From Microbacterium suaedae (lineage in GTDB: Bacteria > Actinomycetota > Actinomycetes > Actinomycetales > Microbacteriaceae): DNA of 64,000 nucleotides. Positions within the stretch are counted from its first letter, which is position 1; every line of letters starts with the position of its first letter. The stretch spans positions 62,001-126,000 of the forward strand of contig NZ_PNFD01000002.1 in assembly GCF_003254645.1 (NCBI RefSeq), given 5' to 3'. A program made the translations under genes and the position numbers. The notes beneath the pieces are model-generated. The model saw nothing but the letters and a program-made list of their open reading frames with translations. It made no database searches and was not told where the DNA came from. Positions 18,473 to 28,990 of this stretch are shown here, piece by piece.

Positions 18473-18511
18473 CAGAAGGGGCCCGGTTCCCATGGAACCG
18501 GGCCCCTTCTG
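18473..18511. terminator. Bidirectional terminator between ilvA and greA
   Basis: Perfect 18-bp arms (CAGAAGGGGCCCGGTTCC at 18473-18490 and its complement at 18494-18511) with loop CAT. It lies between two convergent genes, 14 bp after ilvA and 8 bp after greA. Confidence 0.92.
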
Positions 18512-18519
18512 GGTGTGGA

Positions 18520-19005
18520 TCAGCCGGTGAAGGTCTCCACTGCGACGATCTCGACGGGGATGCTCTTGCCGTTCGGCGCCTCGTACGACCCGGTGTCGCC
18601 GATCTTCATGCCGATGATGGCCGATCCGAGCGGGCTCTGCTCGCTGTAGACGTCGAGCTCAGTGCCGCCGGCGATCTCGCGGCTGCCGAGGAGGAACTTC
18701 TCCTCGTCGCCGAGGATGAGTGCCGTGATCACGGTTCCGGGGCGAACGGTGCCGTCGGCCTCCGGAGCGTCGCCGATCTCGGCGTCCTTGAGGATGGCGG
18801 TCAGCTGGCGGATCCGCGCCTCCTGCTTGCCCTGTTCGTCCTTCGCGGCGTGGTAGCCGCCGTTCTCGCGCAGATCGCCCTCTTCGCGGGCCGCCTCGAT
18901 GCGCTTCGCGATCTCCTCGCGGCCGACGGTCGAGAGGTGCTCGAGCTCGGCGGCCAGGCGGTCGTATGCCTCCTGGGTGAGGAAGGGCACAGTCTCATTC
19001 GACAC
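18520..19005 (-). CDS. greA: Transcription elongation factor GreA
   Basis: 161 residues: an N-terminal antiparallel coiled coil (to ~80) with the acidic tip region EEGDLRENGGYHAAKDEQ, then an FKBP-like C-terminal domain with SPLGSAIIGMKIGD. It rescues backtracked RNA polymerase by stimulating transcript cleavage. It is a monocistronic gene with a shared terminator. Confidence 0.95.
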   Translation of the reverse strand: MSNETVPFLTQEAYDRLAAELEHLSTVGREEIAKRIEAAREEGDLRENGGYHAAKDEQGKQEARIRQLTAILKDAEIGDAPEADGTVRPGTVITALILGDEEKFLLGSREIAGGTELDVYSEQSPLGSAIIGMKIGDTGSYEAPNGKSIPVEIVAVETFTG

Positions 19006-19060
19006 GATCGTTCTCCTTACACAGATCCATTGATCCGAGAGCTTCCGTATCCGATCGAAT

Positions 19061-19453
19061 CTACCGGAGTGAACAGCTGTTGACGTAACCGGTGGTCGCC
19101 GTGTCGACGGTTCGGATGGTCCGGGTGTGGTCGGCGGCGATCGAATCGCTCGGCGGGAGCTCGACGATCTCCCATCCGACGACGCCGAAGCTCTCGTCGA
19201 GCGCCTCCAGAATGCAGACGACGGCAGTTCCGCTCGCCGACGTGACGCGGAACGATACTTCGACGGCGCGCTCGCTCGTGACCTCGTATCCCAGATCGTC
19301 GACGTCGACCTCTGCCGCGCTCGTCGAGATCACCATCCAGCTCGCGATCCCGACGATCGCGACCGCGACCATGCCCACAAGGATCCACCAGCCGCGCAGA
19401 GCTCCGCGTCGGGCGCGACCGTAGCGGTCGGCGAGCTGCTCGGGAGTCGTCAC
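19061..19453 (-). CDS. DUF4307 family membrane protein
   Basis: About 130 residues starting at GTG 19453 (VTTPEQLADRYGR), preferred over GTG 19459 because GAGAGG lies upstream. One membrane helix (residues ~22-45) is followed by a ~80-residue extracytoplasmic beta-rich domain. The pattern, including the TTPEQLADRYG start, is that of actinobacterial DUF4307 proteins of unknown function. Confidence 0.78.
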   Translation of the reverse strand: MTTPEQLADRYGRARRGALRGWWILVGMVAVAIVGIASWMVISTSAAEVDVDDLGYEVTSERAVEVSFRVTSASGTAVVCILEALDESFGVVGWEIVELPPSDSIAADHTRTIRTVDTATTGYVNSCSLR

Positions 19454-19527
19454 GCGCACCTCTCAGGTGAGGGAGGAATAGGGTGGGGAGATTCCAGGTT
19501 AGTCGCCCTCATCTCGGGAGTCGCTCG

Positions 19528-19827
19528 ATGCATGTCTTCTCCGTCCTTCCCGCCGGTCTCGAGGAGACCCCCGTCCCGAGCCCGACGGTCGACCCTGACA
19601 GTGTCACGCCGGGGCCGATGGGATTCCTCGTCATCGCTCTCCTCGCGGTCGTCGTCGCCCTGCTCGTCATCGACATGCTGCGCCGCGTGCGTCGGGTGAA
19701 GTATCGCGCGGAGGTGCAGGAGATGCTCGACGCCGAGGAAGCAGAGGCGGCCGAGGAGGGCCGGCCGCGGGACGACTCGGCGGAAGACGCGGAGGACGAG
19801 GATCCGGGGGCTACGAGCCCGCGTTGA
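19528..19827 (+). CDS. Small single-pass membrane protein
   Basis: 99 residues from ATG 19528. A Pro/Ser-rich stretch is followed by one hydrophobic helix (MGFLVIALLAVVVALLVIDM), a basic juxtamembrane segment (RRVRRVKYR) and a strongly acidic tail of about 35 residues. No known domain is recognised. It overlaps the 3' end of the convergent TrhA-like gene by 17 bp. Confidence 0.6.
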   Translation: MHVFSVLPAGLEETPVPSPTVDPDSVTPGPMGFLVIALLAVVVALLVIDMLRRVRRVKYRAEVQEMLDAEEAEAAEEGRPRDDSAEDAEDEDPGATSPR

Positions 19828-20548
19828 AGGCGGGGTCGAGCGCGATCAGCAGCGAACCCGTCCAGTGGCACAGGAACGCCAGGACGGTGCACACGTGGAA
19901 GATCTCGTGGAAGCCGAAGTGGTTCGGCGACGGGTTGGGACGTTTGATCGCGTACACGACGGCGCCGGCGGAATAGAGCAGGCCGCCGACGATGACGAGG
20001 ATCATCATCGCCAGGTTCGCGGCGAGCAGATCCGGCATGTACATCACGGCGGCCCAGCCGAGCACGAGGTAGAGCGCGACGTACAGCCAGCGCGGGGCGC
20101 TGATCCACAGCACGCGGAACAGGATCCCGAGCGCGGCGCCAGCCCAGACGAGGCTGAGAAGGATCACGCCCTTCTCCGGGGGGAGGGCGAGGACGCCGAT
20201 GGGCGTGTACGTTCCCGCGATGAGCAGCAGGATGTTGGCATGGTCGATGCGCTTGAGCACGCCCTTGACGCGCGGTCCCCAGTGGAATCGGTGGTAGACG
20301 GCTGAATTGCCGAAGAGCAGCAGCGACGACACCATGAACACGGCCGACGCCCACTTCGCGGGGGCGCCCTGCGCGAGGCTGATGAGGACGATCCCCGCGG
20401 CGAGCGCCACGGGTGCCGTCCCGGCGTGGATCCAACCACGCCAGCTCGGCTTCACGTCGTCGATCAGGGGCGCGTCCGCCTCGATGAGGGGGAGCCGTGG
20501 CATGTGAGCACCGTCGTCGGGAGAGGTCGGCGTCTCGGGCGAGGTCAT
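19811..20548 (-). CDS. PAQR/hemolysin III family membrane protein (TrhA-like)
   Basis: 245 residues with seven membrane helices. Conserved zinc-site elements are SAVYHRFHW in the second helix region and GFHEIFHVCTVLAFLCHW near the C-terminus. Bacterial members are linked to membrane energetics and fluidity control; the old hemolysin name is misleading. It is transcribed away from uppS. Confidence 0.9.
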   Translation of the reverse strand: MTSPETPTSPDDGAHMPRLPLIEADAPLIDDVKPSWRGWIHAGTAPVALAAGIVLISLAQGAPAKWASAVFMVSSLLLFGNSAVYHRFHWGPRVKGVLKRIDHANILLLIAGTYTPIGVLALPPEKGVILLSLVWAGAALGILFRVLWISAPRWLYVALYLVLGWAAVMYMPDLLAANLAMMILVIVGGLLYSAGAVVYAIKRPNPSPNHFGFHEIFHVCTVLAFLCHWTGSLLIALDPAFNAGS

Positions 20549-20638
20549 CTGCCGAGTTTACGTGCGCGCACATTCCGGAGGCGACACATGACGTCTCACT
20601 GAGCGATGCGTTCGCCCGCCGCGCGGTATCGTCGATGG

Positions 20639-21427
20639 GTGGTCAGCAGCTCGCGGTCGAACGAGGGGACGGGGCCTCTCTATCGTCTCTACGCCTCTCG
20701 CCTGCGTCGACAGATCGATCCCGATCGCGTACCCCACCACGTGGCGATGATGATCGACGGCAATCGCCGGTGGGCCCGCCAGCTGGGATTCGAGACTCCT
20801 GCGCACGGCCATCGCGCCGGGGCCGACAAGATGGTCGAGTTCCTCGGCTGGTGCGATGAGCTGGGCGTCGACGTCGTCACGCTCTACCTCCTGTCGAATG
20901 ACAACGTTGTCAAGCGGGACAGTGCCGAGCTGCAGGACCTCATCGAGATCATCGCGGGGCTCGCGGGTCGTTTGTCGCGGCGTGGCGACTGGCGTGTGCA
21001 GCACGTCGGCCGCGACGACAACCTTCCCGACTTCCTGCTGAGCGCGCTGCGGGACGCGGCCGCGCGCACGCGCGCCAATGCAGGGCTCCATGTGAACCTC
21101 GCGGTTGGATACGGCGGCCGCTACGAGATCGTCGATGCCGTGCGCAAGATCATCCAGAAGCACGACTCGCACGGCGGAACTCTCGAAGAACTGGCCGGCA
21201 GTCTCACGCCCGAGGTGATCGGCGAGCACCTCTATACGGGAGGGCAGCGCGATCCCGATCTCGTGATCCGCACCTCGGGCGAGCAGCGGCTGAGCGACTT
21301 CCTGCTCTGGCAGAGCGCGCACAGCGAATTCTACTTCGTGGAGGCGCTGGGGCCCGATCTGCGCGAGGTCGATCTCCTCCGTGCGATCCGCGACTACGGC
21401 TCGCGCGACCGTCGCTTCGGTAAATGA
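20639..21427 (+). CDS. uppS: Isoprenyl transferase (cis-prenyltransferase, UppS-like)
   Basis: 262 residues from GTG 20639. The substrate motif MMIDGNRRWA carries the catalytic Asp; later come LYLLSNDN and the signature DLVIRTSGEQRLSDFLLWQ. It builds Z-polyprenyl diphosphate for cell-wall lipid carriers. Actinobacteria often have two such enzymes with different chain lengths; this one could be either. Confidence 0.9.
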   Translation: MVSSSRSNEGTGPLYRLYASRLRRQIDPDRVPHHVAMMIDGNRRWARQLGFETPAHGHRAGADKMVEFLGWCDELGVDVVTLYLLSNDNVVKRDSAELQDLIEIIAGLAGRLSRRGDWRVQHVGRDDNLPDFLLSALRDAAARTRANAGLHVNLAVGYGGRYEIVDAVRKIIQKHDSHGGTLEELAGSLTPEVIGEHLYTGGQRDPDLVIRTSGEQRLSDFLLWQSAHSEFYFVEALGPDLREVDLLRAIRDYGSRDRRFGK

Positions 21428-21471
21428 CGTCTCGTGTGAACGGCGGGTGAAATCCGCGCGGGGACCTTTCG

Positions 21472-21489
21472 AATCACACTCGTGTGATT
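21472..21489. promoter_or_regulatory. Perfect palindrome upstream of the PhoH-like gene
   Basis: AATCACAC-TC-GTGTGATT, an 18-bp perfect dyad in the 176-bp gap between uppS and the PhoH-like gene, 115 bp before the latter's start. It looks like a repressor operator, or less likely part of a terminator for uppS. No regulator gene is adjacent. Confidence 0.4.
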
Positions 21490-21603
21490 TACGTTCGTCC
21501 CATCGGGCAGAGCGCCCGTTCGAGTCGGCCTCACGGATCGCGACTCGTGGCCCACAGGTCGACTCGTGACACCGGGTGACAGCCCGGCTGAGGGGAGTGG
21601 GCC

Positions 21604-22965
21604 GTGACCGCAGCCAACACGAAGACCACCCGCAGGCACGCTGAAGCGCCGACGTCGGCCGAGCAGGAATCAGACCTGCGTGCCTATGTTCTCGACACCT
21701 CCGTCCTGCTCAGCGACCCTCGAGCTCTGTTCCGGTTCGCGGAGCATTCGGTTGTGATCCCGGTCGTCGTCGTCTCCGAGCTCGAGCAGAAGCGTCATGA
21801 TCCGGAGATCGGCTATTTCGCACGCCAGGCGCTGCGCTATCTCGACGACATGCGGGTCGAGCACGGGCGGCTCGACTTCCCGGTCCCCACCCCCTCGGGC
21901 GGCACGGTACGGGTTGAGCTGAACAACTCGGATCCGTCGGCACTGCCGAGCGGCATGCGGCAGGGAGACAACGATTCGCGGATCCTCGCGGTCGCCGCGA
22001 ATCTCGCTTCGGACGGTCAGACGGTCACCATCGTGTCGAAAGACATGCCGATGCGTGTCAAGGCCGCGTCGCTCGGCCTCACGGCGGAGGAGTATCTCGC
22101 TGAGCAGGCCGTCGACTCGGGCTGGACCGGCCTCACGTCCCTCGCGGTGGCGGGGGACGACATGTCGGATCTCTACGAGTCCGAGGTCGCGATGCACGAG
22201 GACGCGCGGGGCCTGCCGCTCAACACGGGCCTCGTGATCTCGTCCGAGCGGGGATCGGCGCTCGGGCGGGTGACGGGCGAGGACGGCGAGTTCCGGCTCG
22301 TGCGCGGCGATCGCGACGTCTTCGGGCTCCACGGTCGCTCGGCGGAGCAGCGCATCGCGATCGATCTGCTGCTCGACGCGAACGTCGGCATCGTCTCGCT
22401 GGGCGGACGCGCGGGGACGGGTAAATCGGCGCTCGCGCTGTGCGCGGGGCTCGAAGCCGTGCTCGAGCGTCAGCAGCAGAAGCGGATCATCGTCTTCCGC
22501 CCGCTGTTCGCCGTCGGAGGGCAGGAACTCGGGTATCTGCCGGGCGATCAGGGGGAGAAGATGACCCCGTGGGGCCAGGCGGTATTCGACACGCTCGGTT
22601 CGGTCGTCTCCGAGAACGTCCTCAACGAGGTCGTCGAACGAGGCCTCCTCGAGGTGCTGCCGCTGACCCACATCCGCGGGCGCTCACTGCACGACGCGTT
22701 CGTGATCGTCGACGAGGCGCAGTCGCTCGAGCGCAACGTGCTCCTCACCGTGCTGAGCCGCATCGGGCAGAACTCGAAGGTCGTGCTGACGCACGATGTG
22801 CAGCAGCGCGACAATCTCCGCGTCGGGCGGCACGATGGCGTCGCGAGCGTCATCGAAACGCTGAAGGGGCAGGGGCTGTTCGGGCACGTCACGCTGACCC
22901 GCTCCGAGCGCAGCGAGATCGCGGCGCTCGTGACCAGCCTCCTCGAAGGCGACGAACTCTCTTGA
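21604..22965 (+). CDS. PIN-domain PhoH family ATPase
   Basis: 453 residues. An N-terminal PIN nuclease domain ([16 protein letters not shown], with [10 protein letters not shown] supplying later acidic residues) occupies ~25-160. A C-terminal PhoH ATPase/helicase domain has Walker [11 protein letters not shown] and Walker [11 protein letters not shown]. This PIN-PhoH fusion (PhoH2/YlaK type) is an RNA helicase/RNase in studied actinobacteria. The GTG start follows GAGGGGAG. A strong terminator follows. Confidence 0.93.
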   Translation: MTAANTKTTRRHAEAPTSAEQESDLRAYVLDTSVLLSDPRALFRFAEHSVVIPVVVVSELEQKRHDPEIGYFARQALRYLDDMRVEHGRLDFPVPTPSGGTVRVELNNSDPSALPSGMRQGDNDSRILAVAANLASDGQTVTIVSKDMPMRVKAASLGLTAEEYLAEQAVDSGWTGLTSLAVAGDDMSDLYESEVAMHEDARGLPLNTGLVISSERGSALGRVTGEDGEFRLVRGDRDVFGLHGRSAEQRIAIDLLLDANVGIVSLGGRAGTGKSALALCAGLEAVLERQQQKRIIVFRPLFAVGGQELGYLPGDQGEKMTPWGQAVFDTLGSVVSENVLNEVVERGLLEVLPLTHIRGRSLHDAFVIVDEAQSLERNVLLTVLSRIGQNSKVVLTHDVQQRDNLRVGRHDGVASVIETLKGQGLFGHVTLTRSERSEIAALVTSLLEGDELS

Positions 22966-22973
22966 GACAGGAG

Positions 22974-23008
22974 AAGCGGGCGGTGAGCGCGATGCTCACC
23001 GCCCGCTT
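22974..23008. terminator. Terminator between PhoH-like gene and fumC
   Basis: Perfect 15-bp arms (AAGCGGGCGGTGAGC at 22974-22988 and complement at 22994-23008) with loop GCGAT, followed by TCGTCT. It serves convergent genes on both sides. Confidence 0.88.
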
Positions 23009-23040
23009 TCGTCTGCGGGGCGCCGGATTCGCCTCTCAGC

Positions 23041-24429
23041 TCACCCGGGGTGCGTCATCGAGAGCAGGTCGAGCTTCTCGTCGAGCTGCTCCTCGGTGAG
23101 CTCACCGCGCTCGACGTAGCCGAGGTCGAGAACGGCCTCGCGCACCGTGATGCCCTTGGCGACGGAGTGCTTCGCGATCTTCGCCGCGGCCTCGTAACCG
23201 ATGAGCTTGTTCAGCGGGGTGACGATCGACGGGCTCATCCCGGCGAGTGCGGTGACGCGCTCGTGGTTGACCTCCAGGCCGTCGATGGTCTTGTCGGCGA
23301 GCACGCGCGTCGCGTTCGCGAGCAGACGGATCGACTCGAGGAGGGCAGTCCCCATGACGGGGATCGCGACGTTGAGCTCGAATGCTCCCGATGCGCCGCC
23401 GTAGGTGATCGTCGCGTCGTTGCCGATGACGCGCGCGCAGACCATGAGCGTCGCCTCGGGGATGACGGGGTTGACCTTGCCGGGCATGATCGACGAGCCG
23501 GGCTGCAGATCGGGCAGGCGCAGCTCGCCGAGGCCCGTGTTGGGTCCGGAGCCCATCCAGCGCAGATCGTTGTTGATCTTCGTCAGGGAGACGGCGATGG
23601 TGCGGAGGGCACCGGAGGCCTCGACGAGGCCATCGCGGTTGGCCTGCGCCTCGAAGTGGTCGACCGCCTCGGTCAGCGGCAGGCCCGTCTCGGCGACGAG
23701 GTTCGCGATGACCTTCTGGGGGAAGCCCTTCGGGGTGTTGATGCCGGTGCCGGTGGCGGTTCCGCCCTGGGGAACCTCGGCGACGCGCGGGAGGGCCGCC
23801 TCGACGCGCTCGATGCCGAGGCGCATCTGCCGGGCGTATCCGCCGAACTCCTGGCCGAGCGTGACCGGCGTCGCATCCATGAGGTGGGTGCGGCCGGGCT
23901 TGACGACGTCCTTCCACGCGGTGGCCTTCTTCTCGAACGCCGTGGCGAGATGGTCGAGCGCGGGGATCAGGTCGGTGAGGAGGGCCTCGGTCGCGGCGAC
24001 GTGCACGGAGGTCGGGAAGACGTCGTTCGACGACTGCGATGCGTTGACGTGGTCGTTGGGGTGGACCTCGGCGCCGAGCTTCTCGGTCGCGAGCGACGAG
24101 AGCACCTCGTTCATGTTCATGTTCGAGGACGTGCCCGAGCCCGTCTGGTAGGTGTCGACGGGGAACTGGTCGTCGTGCTCGCCCGCGACGACCTGGTCGG
24201 CAGCCCACGCGATGGCGTCGGCGATGTCGCCGTCGAGCGTGCCGAGATCCTTGTTCGCGAGCGCCGCGGCCTTCTTGATTCGCGCGAGGGCGGCGATGTG
24301 GCGCGCTTCGAGGCCCGATCCGGAGATCGGGAAGTTCTGCACCGCGCGCTGCGTCTGGGCGCGGTAGAGCGCGTCGGCGGGGACGCGCACCTCGCCCATC
24401 GTGTCGTGTTCGATCCGGTATTCGGTCAC
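23041..24429 (-). CDS. fumC: Class II fumarate hydratase
   Basis: 462 residues from GTG 24429 ([14 protein letters not shown]). The superfamily signature [11 protein letters not shown], the catalytic [14 protein letters not shown] segment and [17 protein letters not shown] are all present. It interconverts fumarate and malate without an Fe-S cluster. It is preceded on the same strand by the carbonic anhydrase gene, with a 16-bp gap, so the two are likely co-transcribed. Confidence 0.96.
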   Translation of the reverse strand: MTEYRIEHDTMGEVRVPADALYRAQTQRAVQNFPISGSGLEARHIAALARIKKAAALANKDLGTLDGDIADAIAWAADQVVAGEHDDQFPVDTYQTGSGTSSNMNMNEVLSSLATEKLGAEVHPNDHVNASQSSNDVFPTSVHVAATEALLTDLIPALDHLATAFEKKATAWKDVVKPGRTHLMDATPVTLGQEFGGYARQMRLGIERVEAALPRVAEVPQGGTATGTGINTPKGFPQKVIANLVAETGLPLTEAVDHFEAQANRDGLVEASGALRTIAVSLTKINNDLRWMGSGPNTGLGELRLPDLQPGSSIMPGKVNPVIPEATLMVCARVIGNDATITYGGASGAFELNVAIPVMGTALLESIRLLANATRVLADKTIDGLEVNHERVTALAGMSPSIVTPLNKLIGYEAAAKIAKHSVAKGITVREAVLDLGYVERGELTEEQLDEKLDLLSMTHPG

Positions 24430-24445
24430 GTCGTCGTTCCTCCGA

Positions 24446-25105
24446 TCAATCGGTCGCGGTATCGCCCGCGACTCCCAGCGTGACGTCGGGCACGGCCGTG
24501 CCCTCGGCAAGTCGATAGTTGGCGCCCACGAGCCCGAGCCGGCCGCTCGCGACGGCGTCGCTGATCAGCTCGGACGAGTGGAGGACCGCCGTGATCGTGT
24601 CGCGCAGGTGCAGCTGGCCGACACGCCAGGCGTCGATCTCGGATGCGTCGTCGCCGCGTTCGATCTGCTCCTGGCGCGCGCGCCGCGCGGCCGGGACGAT
24701 CGGGGAGACCTGGCGCCAGATCGCGGGCGCGAGCAGGGGTGCGTCGGGGTGGAGACTGTCGATCGCTGCGCCGACGGCTCCGCACGAGTCGTGGCCGAGC
24801 ACGACGATGAGGGGAACCTCCAGAACATCGACCGCGTACTCGAGCGACCCCATGATCGACTCGCCCGTCACCTGCCCGGCATTGCGCACGACGAAGAGGT
24901 CTCCGAGACCCATGTCGAAGATGATCTCGGCGGCGAGGCGCGAATCACTGCAGCCGAAGAGCGCGGCAGTCGGGCGTTGCGCGCCGGCGATCTCGTGCCG
25001 ACGCTCGACATCCTGGTGCGGGTGATTCGGGTTTCCGGCGACGAAACGGGCGTTGCCCTCCTGCATGCGCTGCCAAGCCTGTGCGGGGGTGAGTGCGTCG
25101 GTCAT
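24446..25105 (-). CDS. Beta-class carbonic anhydrase
   Basis: 219 residues. Zinc ligands are visible as Cys52 in GCSDSR, His105 and Cys108 in GHDSCG; Asp54-Arg56 form the conserved dyad. It hydrates CO2 to bicarbonate. The ATG at 25105 overlaps the DUF4245 stop, placing it in a run xseA-xseB-DUF4245-carbonic anhydrase-fumC on one strand. Confidence 0.94.
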   Translation of the reverse strand: MTDALTPAQAWQRMQEGNARFVAGNPNHPHQDVERRHEIAGAQRPTAALFGCSDSRLAAEIIFDMGLGDLFVVRNAGQVTGESIMGSLEYAVDVLEVPLIVVLGHDSCGAVGAAIDSLHPDAPLLAPAIWRQVSPIVPAARRARQEQIERGDDASEIDAWRVGQLHLRDTITAVLHSSELISDAVASGRLGLVGANYRLAEGTAVPDVTLGVAGDTATD

Positions 25106-25752
25106 GGGGTGTCCTCCTTCTGAAGAGCGTTCACGTCGTCGGCCACGGCGGACGCGATCACGGCTGCGGCGTCGGCATCGATCGCGCCGTAGAGCAGGAT
25201 GTGATCGGATCCGGCCTGGGTGCCAAGCGCGTATGAGATGTTGCCGGTCGCATCGGGGTCGCCGATCTCGTACTCGTTCCATTCGATGCCGTCGATCGTG
25301 ACGGATCCGGTGGGGGCGGCGCCGCGCAGGATCTGGGACGCCCACGCGTCGTCGGCGTCGAAGGCCTGCGCGAAGCGCAGGAACGAGCGCGCGGCATCAG
25401 GGATCCCGTTGAAATTGACCGTCCAGACGACGGGAGATCCGGAGTCGATCTCGGCGATGTTGACGCTCCAGTCGTCAGGGGCATCGGGAATGACGACGGT
25501 GCGCTCGAACTGGTCGGAAGCCTGCGCAGCAATCTCGGAGACGTCGGGGGCGGGCGGCTGTGCCAGGTCGCCGCGCGGGACGACGAAGTAGACGATCGCG
25601 ACGACCGCGAGGCTCACGGCAAGGGCGACGATCAGATTGCGGAAGCTCTGGCTCTGCCGGTAGCGGCGCGAGTTCTCGGCCTTGCGTGCGGCCTCTTCCT
25701 CGGGCGTCTCGGGGCGGCCGAGGTGCGCGGCGACGCGCGGATCGCGCGCCAT
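25102..25752 (-). CDS. DUF4245 family membrane-anchored protein
   Basis: 216 residues: a charged cytosolic N-terminus (~45), one membrane helix (residues ~42-62), and an extracytoplasmic domain with VVIPDAPDDWSVN and WTVNFNG segments. The pattern matches actinobacterial DUF4245, function unknown. Its start overlaps the xseB stop by one base and its stop overlaps the carbonic anhydrase start. Confidence 0.82.
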   Translation of the reverse strand: MARDPRVAAHLGRPETPEEEAARKAENSRRYRQSQSFRNLIVALAVSLAVVAIVYFVVPRGDLAQPPAPDVSEIAAQASDQFERTVVIPDAPDDWSVNIAEIDSGSPVVWTVNFNGIPDAARSFLRFAQAFDADDAWASQILRGAAPTGSVTIDGIEWNEYEIGDPDATGNISYALGTQAGSDHILLYGAIDADAAAVIASAVADDVNALQKEDTP

Positions 25753-25991
25753 CAGTCGTCGGACCCGTCAGCGGCGGCATCGTCGGCGTCGGCTCGTGCG
25801 GCATCGAGTCGACGCTTCGCGCCGAGCAGCCATTCCTCGCACCGAGCTGCCAGCGCCTCACCGCGTTCCCACAGTGCGAGGGAGTGCTCGAGCGTGGGCG
25901 CGCCCTGTTCGAGTTCGGACACGACGCGCACGAGCTCATCGCGCGCCTGCTCGAAGGAGAGGGTCGAGACGTCGGGGGCCTGTTCGGTCAT
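25752..25991 (-). CDS. xseB: Exodeoxyribonuclease VII small subunit
   Basis: 79 residues from ATG 25991 (MTEQAPD); an ATG at 26000 would add three. The family core [35 protein letters not shown] is present. With XseA it degrades single-stranded DNA to oligonucleotides. It follows xseA by 10 bp. Confidence 0.93.
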   Translation of the reverse strand: MTEQAPDVSTLSFEQARDELVRVVSELEQGAPTLEHSLALWERGEALAARCEEWLLGAKRRLDAARADADDAAADGSDD

Positions 25992-26001
25992 CGGGTCCAT
26001 C

Positions 26002-27294
26002 CTACTTTTCGGTGCGAGAGGTGACGGACGCCGTCTCGCCGTGCGATGTCGCGGCGATCGCACCGCGGTCCAGGGTCAAAGTGAGAGGCGTTCCATCGGG
26101 CGCCTGCGCGGCGTCGCGGAGGATGGAACCGTCGTCGCCCTGAGCGATCGCGTACCCGCGCGCAAGCGTTGCGGCGGGTGAGAGGGCGCGAACGGACGCG
26201 CGCAGCTCGGCGGCCCGTCTCTCGGCGCGGTCGATGAGGCGCGCCGTAATCTCGCGCCCGCGGGAGACAGCGAGGTAGATCTCCTGCTGCCGGTCGCGCA
26301 CGATCGACTCGGGATCGCGCAGCGCCGGGCGCGAGCGCATTTGGCCGAGCTGCTGGATTCCGTGCTGCACCTGCTGCTGCAGGCGCATTGTGAGGCGCGA
26401 GCGCAGCTGGTCGACGAGGGCGCGCTGCTCGCCGACATCGGGCACGACGCGCTTCGCCGCGTCGGTCGGTGTCGAAGCACGCACATCGGCGACGTCGTCG
26501 AGCAGGGGGCGGTCGTTCTCGTGTCCGATCGCGCTGACGATCGGCGTCGTGGCGGCCGCGACGGCGCGGAGCAGCCGCTCGTCGCTGAAACCGAGCAGTG
26601 TCTGGGGATCGCCCCCGCCGCGGGCGATGACGATGACGTCGACCTCGGGATCGGCATCGAGAGCCTCAAGCGCCTCGAGGATCTCGGGAACGCTGCGCTC
26701 GCCCTGGACGGCGGCGTGGGTCGTGCGGAAGCGCACCTGCGGCCACCGCAGCTGCGCATTGCGCAGAACGTCTTTCTCGGCATCGGACTGGGCACCGGTG
26801 ATGAGGCCGATGCAGTCCGGCAGGAAGGGTGGGGGCGTCTTGCGCGACGGGTCGAAGAGACCCTCGGCCTGCAGCTGCCGGCGCAGGCGCTCGAGTCGCT
26901 CGAGCTGGGCGCCGAGGCCGACGTGCTTCATTGACGTGACCTGGAACGAGAACGAGCCGCGCTTCGTGAAGTAGTCGGCCTTGAGGCACGCGACCACGTG
27001 GTCGCCGACGTGGAACTCGTCGCCGAGGCGCTGGATGACGTTCGACCAGATCTGGAGGTTCACCTGCGCGTCGGAGACGAGATCCTTCATCCCGCCGAAC
27101 ACGTTGCGACCACGACGGTTCCACTGCGTGATCTCTCCCTCGACCCACACCGTGCCCCATGCATCGATCGCCGTCTTGATGGTCTGGTTGAGGCGGCCGA
27201 CGGAGGTGGGCTGATCGGGGCCGGAGTCGCGAGGCGCGACCGCGTCGCCGCCGGGGGCGTCGTCGGGACTCGGATTCGGCTGGAAGGAGGTCAC
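26002..27294 (-). CDS. xseA: Exodeoxyribonuclease VII large subunit
   Basis: 430 residues. An N-terminal OB-fold ([25 protein letters not shown]) is followed by the catalytic domain with [35 protein letters not shown] and [28 protein letters not shown] long coiled-coil region is in the C-terminal half. It forms the catalytic subunit of ExoVII in DNA repair. Confidence 0.96.
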   Translation of the reverse strand: MTSFQPNPSPDDAPGGDAVAPRDSGPDQPTSVGRLNQTIKTAIDAWGTVWVEGEITQWNRRGRNVFGGMKDLVSDAQVNLQIWSNVIQRLGDEFHVGDHVVACLKADYFTKRGSFSFQVTSMKHVGLGAQLERLERLRRQLQAEGLFDPSRKTPPPFLPDCIGLITGAQSDAEKDVLRNAQLRWPQVRFRTTHAAVQGERSVPEILEALEALDADPEVDVIVIARGGGDPQTLLGFSDERLLRAVAAATTPIVSAIGHENDRPLLDDVADVRASTPTDAAKRVVPDVGEQRALVDQLRSRLTMRLQQQVQHGIQQLGQMRSRPALRDPESIVRDRQQEIYLAVSRGREITARLIDRAERRAAELRASVRALSPAATLARGYAIAQGDDGSILRDAAQAPDGTPLTLTLDRGAIAATSHGETASVTSRTEK

Positions 27295-27346
27295 GGATTC
27301 AGGTTATTCGGGCGGACTGACAATCGAAGACACGTACTCTGGAGAG

Positions 27347-28390
27347 ATGAGCGCTACCGCCGTTTCGCTGCCCGTTCCGCGCATCCCCGTGCGCCGAGAA
27401 CCGCTTCGCGATGTGCCCGTCTCGGGCGACAAGAAGGTCCTTCTCGCGGCGCCGCGTGGTTATTGCGCCGGAGTCGATCGCGCCGTGATCACCGTCGAGA
27501 AGGCTCTCGATCGATACGGGGCGCCTGTGTACGTGCGCAAGCAGATCGTTCACAACATCCATGTCGTGCGCGAGCTCGAGGCCAAGGGGGCGATCTTCGT
27601 CGAAGAGGTCGACGAGGTTCCCGAAGGGGCGCACGTGGTCTTCAGCGCGCACGGCGTCTCGCCGATGGTCGTGGATTCGGCAGCAGAACGCGGACTGCAG
27701 GCGATCGACGCGACATGCCCTCTTGTCACGAAGGTGCACCGCGAGGCCGTGCGTTTCGCACGTGACGATTTCCAGATCCTGCTCGTCGGACACGAGGGGC
27801 ACGAAGAGGTCGAGGGGACGGCGGGAGAAGCGCCCGACAACGTGACCGTGGTGAACAACCCGGAGGAAGCCGACACTGTTGAGGTCGACGACCCATCGAA
27901 GCTGGTCTGGCTGTCGCAGACGACGCTTTCGGTCGACGAGACGATGGAGACGGTCGATCGTCTCCGCGCGCGCTTCCCCGAGCTTCAGGATCCGCCGTCG
28001 GACGACATCTGCTATGCAACGCAGAATCGCCAGGTCGCAATCAAGAAGGTCGCTGAGGGGGCGGATCTCGTGATCGTGGTCGGGTCCGCGAATTCCTCCA
28101 ACAGTGTGCGCCTCGTCGAGGTCGCGCTGCAGTACGGCGCGAAGGCCGCATACCGGATCGACTATCCCGACGAAGTGCGACAGGAGTGGCTCGAGGGCGT
28201 TCGGACGGTCGGGATCACGAGCGGTGCGAGCGTGCCCGACGTGCTCGTTCAGCAGCTGATGCGTGAGCTCGCGCAGGCCGGTTACGCCGAGGTCGAGGAA
28301 GTCCGCACGGCGGAGGAGGACCTCATGTTCTCGTTGCCGAAGGAACTGCGCGGGGATCGCCCGCGCGGGGGACGCGGGAGCGCGTCGTGA
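27347..28390 (+). CDS. ispH: 4-hydroxy-3-methylbut-2-enyl diphosphate reductase
   Basis: 347 residues with the three cluster cysteines in [12 protein letters not shown] (Cys40), [11 protein letters not shown] and [10 protein letters not shown]. It catalyses the last step of the MEP pathway, giving IPP and DMAPP. Divergent from xseA with a 52-bp gap. Its stop overlaps the next gene (GTGA). Confidence 0.96.
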   Translation: MSATAVSLPVPRIPVRREPLRDVPVSGDKKVLLAAPRGYCAGVDRAVITVEKALDRYGAPVYVRKQIVHNIHVVRELEAKGAIFVEEVDEVPEGAHVVFSAHGVSPMVVDSAAERGLQAIDATCPLVTKVHREAVRFARDDFQILLVGHEGHEEVEGTAGEAPDNVTVVNNPEEADTVEVDDPSKLVWLSQTTLSVDETMETVDRLRARFPELQDPPSDDICYATQNRQVAIKKVAEGADLVIVVGSANSSNSVRLVEVALQYGAKAAYRIDYPDEVRQEWLEGVRTVGITSGASVPDVLVQQLMRELAQAGYAEVEEVRTAEEDLMFSLPKELRGDRPRGGRGSAS

Positions 28391-28920
28391 GTGACGATGC
28401 GGCGCAGCGTCCTCGCCCCCAGTTCGGAGAGTATGCCCGTCCCGAGGACCAGGCGGCGCGGGCCGGTCGTCCCGTGCCCGATATCGATCCCGCGCTGATT
28501 CCGCAGGACGGGCCTCCCGAAAGCGGCCCGTCGAAGCCCCCGAAGCGGTCTCGTCTCGGCGACCGGGTCGTGACCATCGCACTGCTCGCGTTCGGCCTCT
28601 ACTACATCGTCAGCGGCATCGGCCTCTACACGGATCCGTCGGCCCTGCTCGATGCCATGGGCCTCGACGGCGTCGAATTCTCCGATTACGCGGCGCAGCA
28701 GACGGCTGGTGTCGTCGCCGTCGTTGTGGTGCTCGCCGGATGGCTCGCCACCACCTGGTTCGTATGGCGCCGCGGTGCTGCCGGGAAGACGATGTGGTGG
28801 ATCGCGCTGCTCGCGGGCGTGGTCTTCAACCTCGTCAGCGCGCTCATCGTCGCGGTGCCGTTCTCGATGGATCCGAACGTCCTGAACGCGATCCTCGAGA
28901 TGCAGGGGATCGAGCAGTAG
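28387..28920 (+). CDS. DUF6264-type membrane protein
   Basis: 177 residues: a Pro-rich soluble N-terminus of ~60 residues ([17 protein letters not shown]), then three hydrophobic helices and a short tail. The layout and the FGEYA motif resemble DUF6264 proteins common in Microbacteriaceae; function unknown. The GTG start overlaps the ispH stop, suggesting translational coupling. Confidence 0.65.
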   Translation: MSDDAAQRPRPQFGEYARPEDQAARAGRPVPDIDPALIPQDGPPESGPSKPPKRSRLGDRVVTIALLAFGLYYIVSGIGLYTDPSALLDAMGLDGVEFSDYAAQQTAGVVAVVVVLAGWLATTWFVWRRGAAGKTMWWIALLAGVVFNLVSALIVAVPFSMDPNVLNAILEMQGIEQ

Positions 28921-28990
28921 GGACGTTCCTCATCCGAGATCGGGGAGATCCCGGATGCGCGGACCTCGTCGGATCGGCGAGCATAGGAAG

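Noticed and set aside
21500-21560. Possible tRNA suggested by GTTCGAGTC
   Set aside because: No acceptor stem, anticodon loop or CCA-side pairing can be drawn around it.
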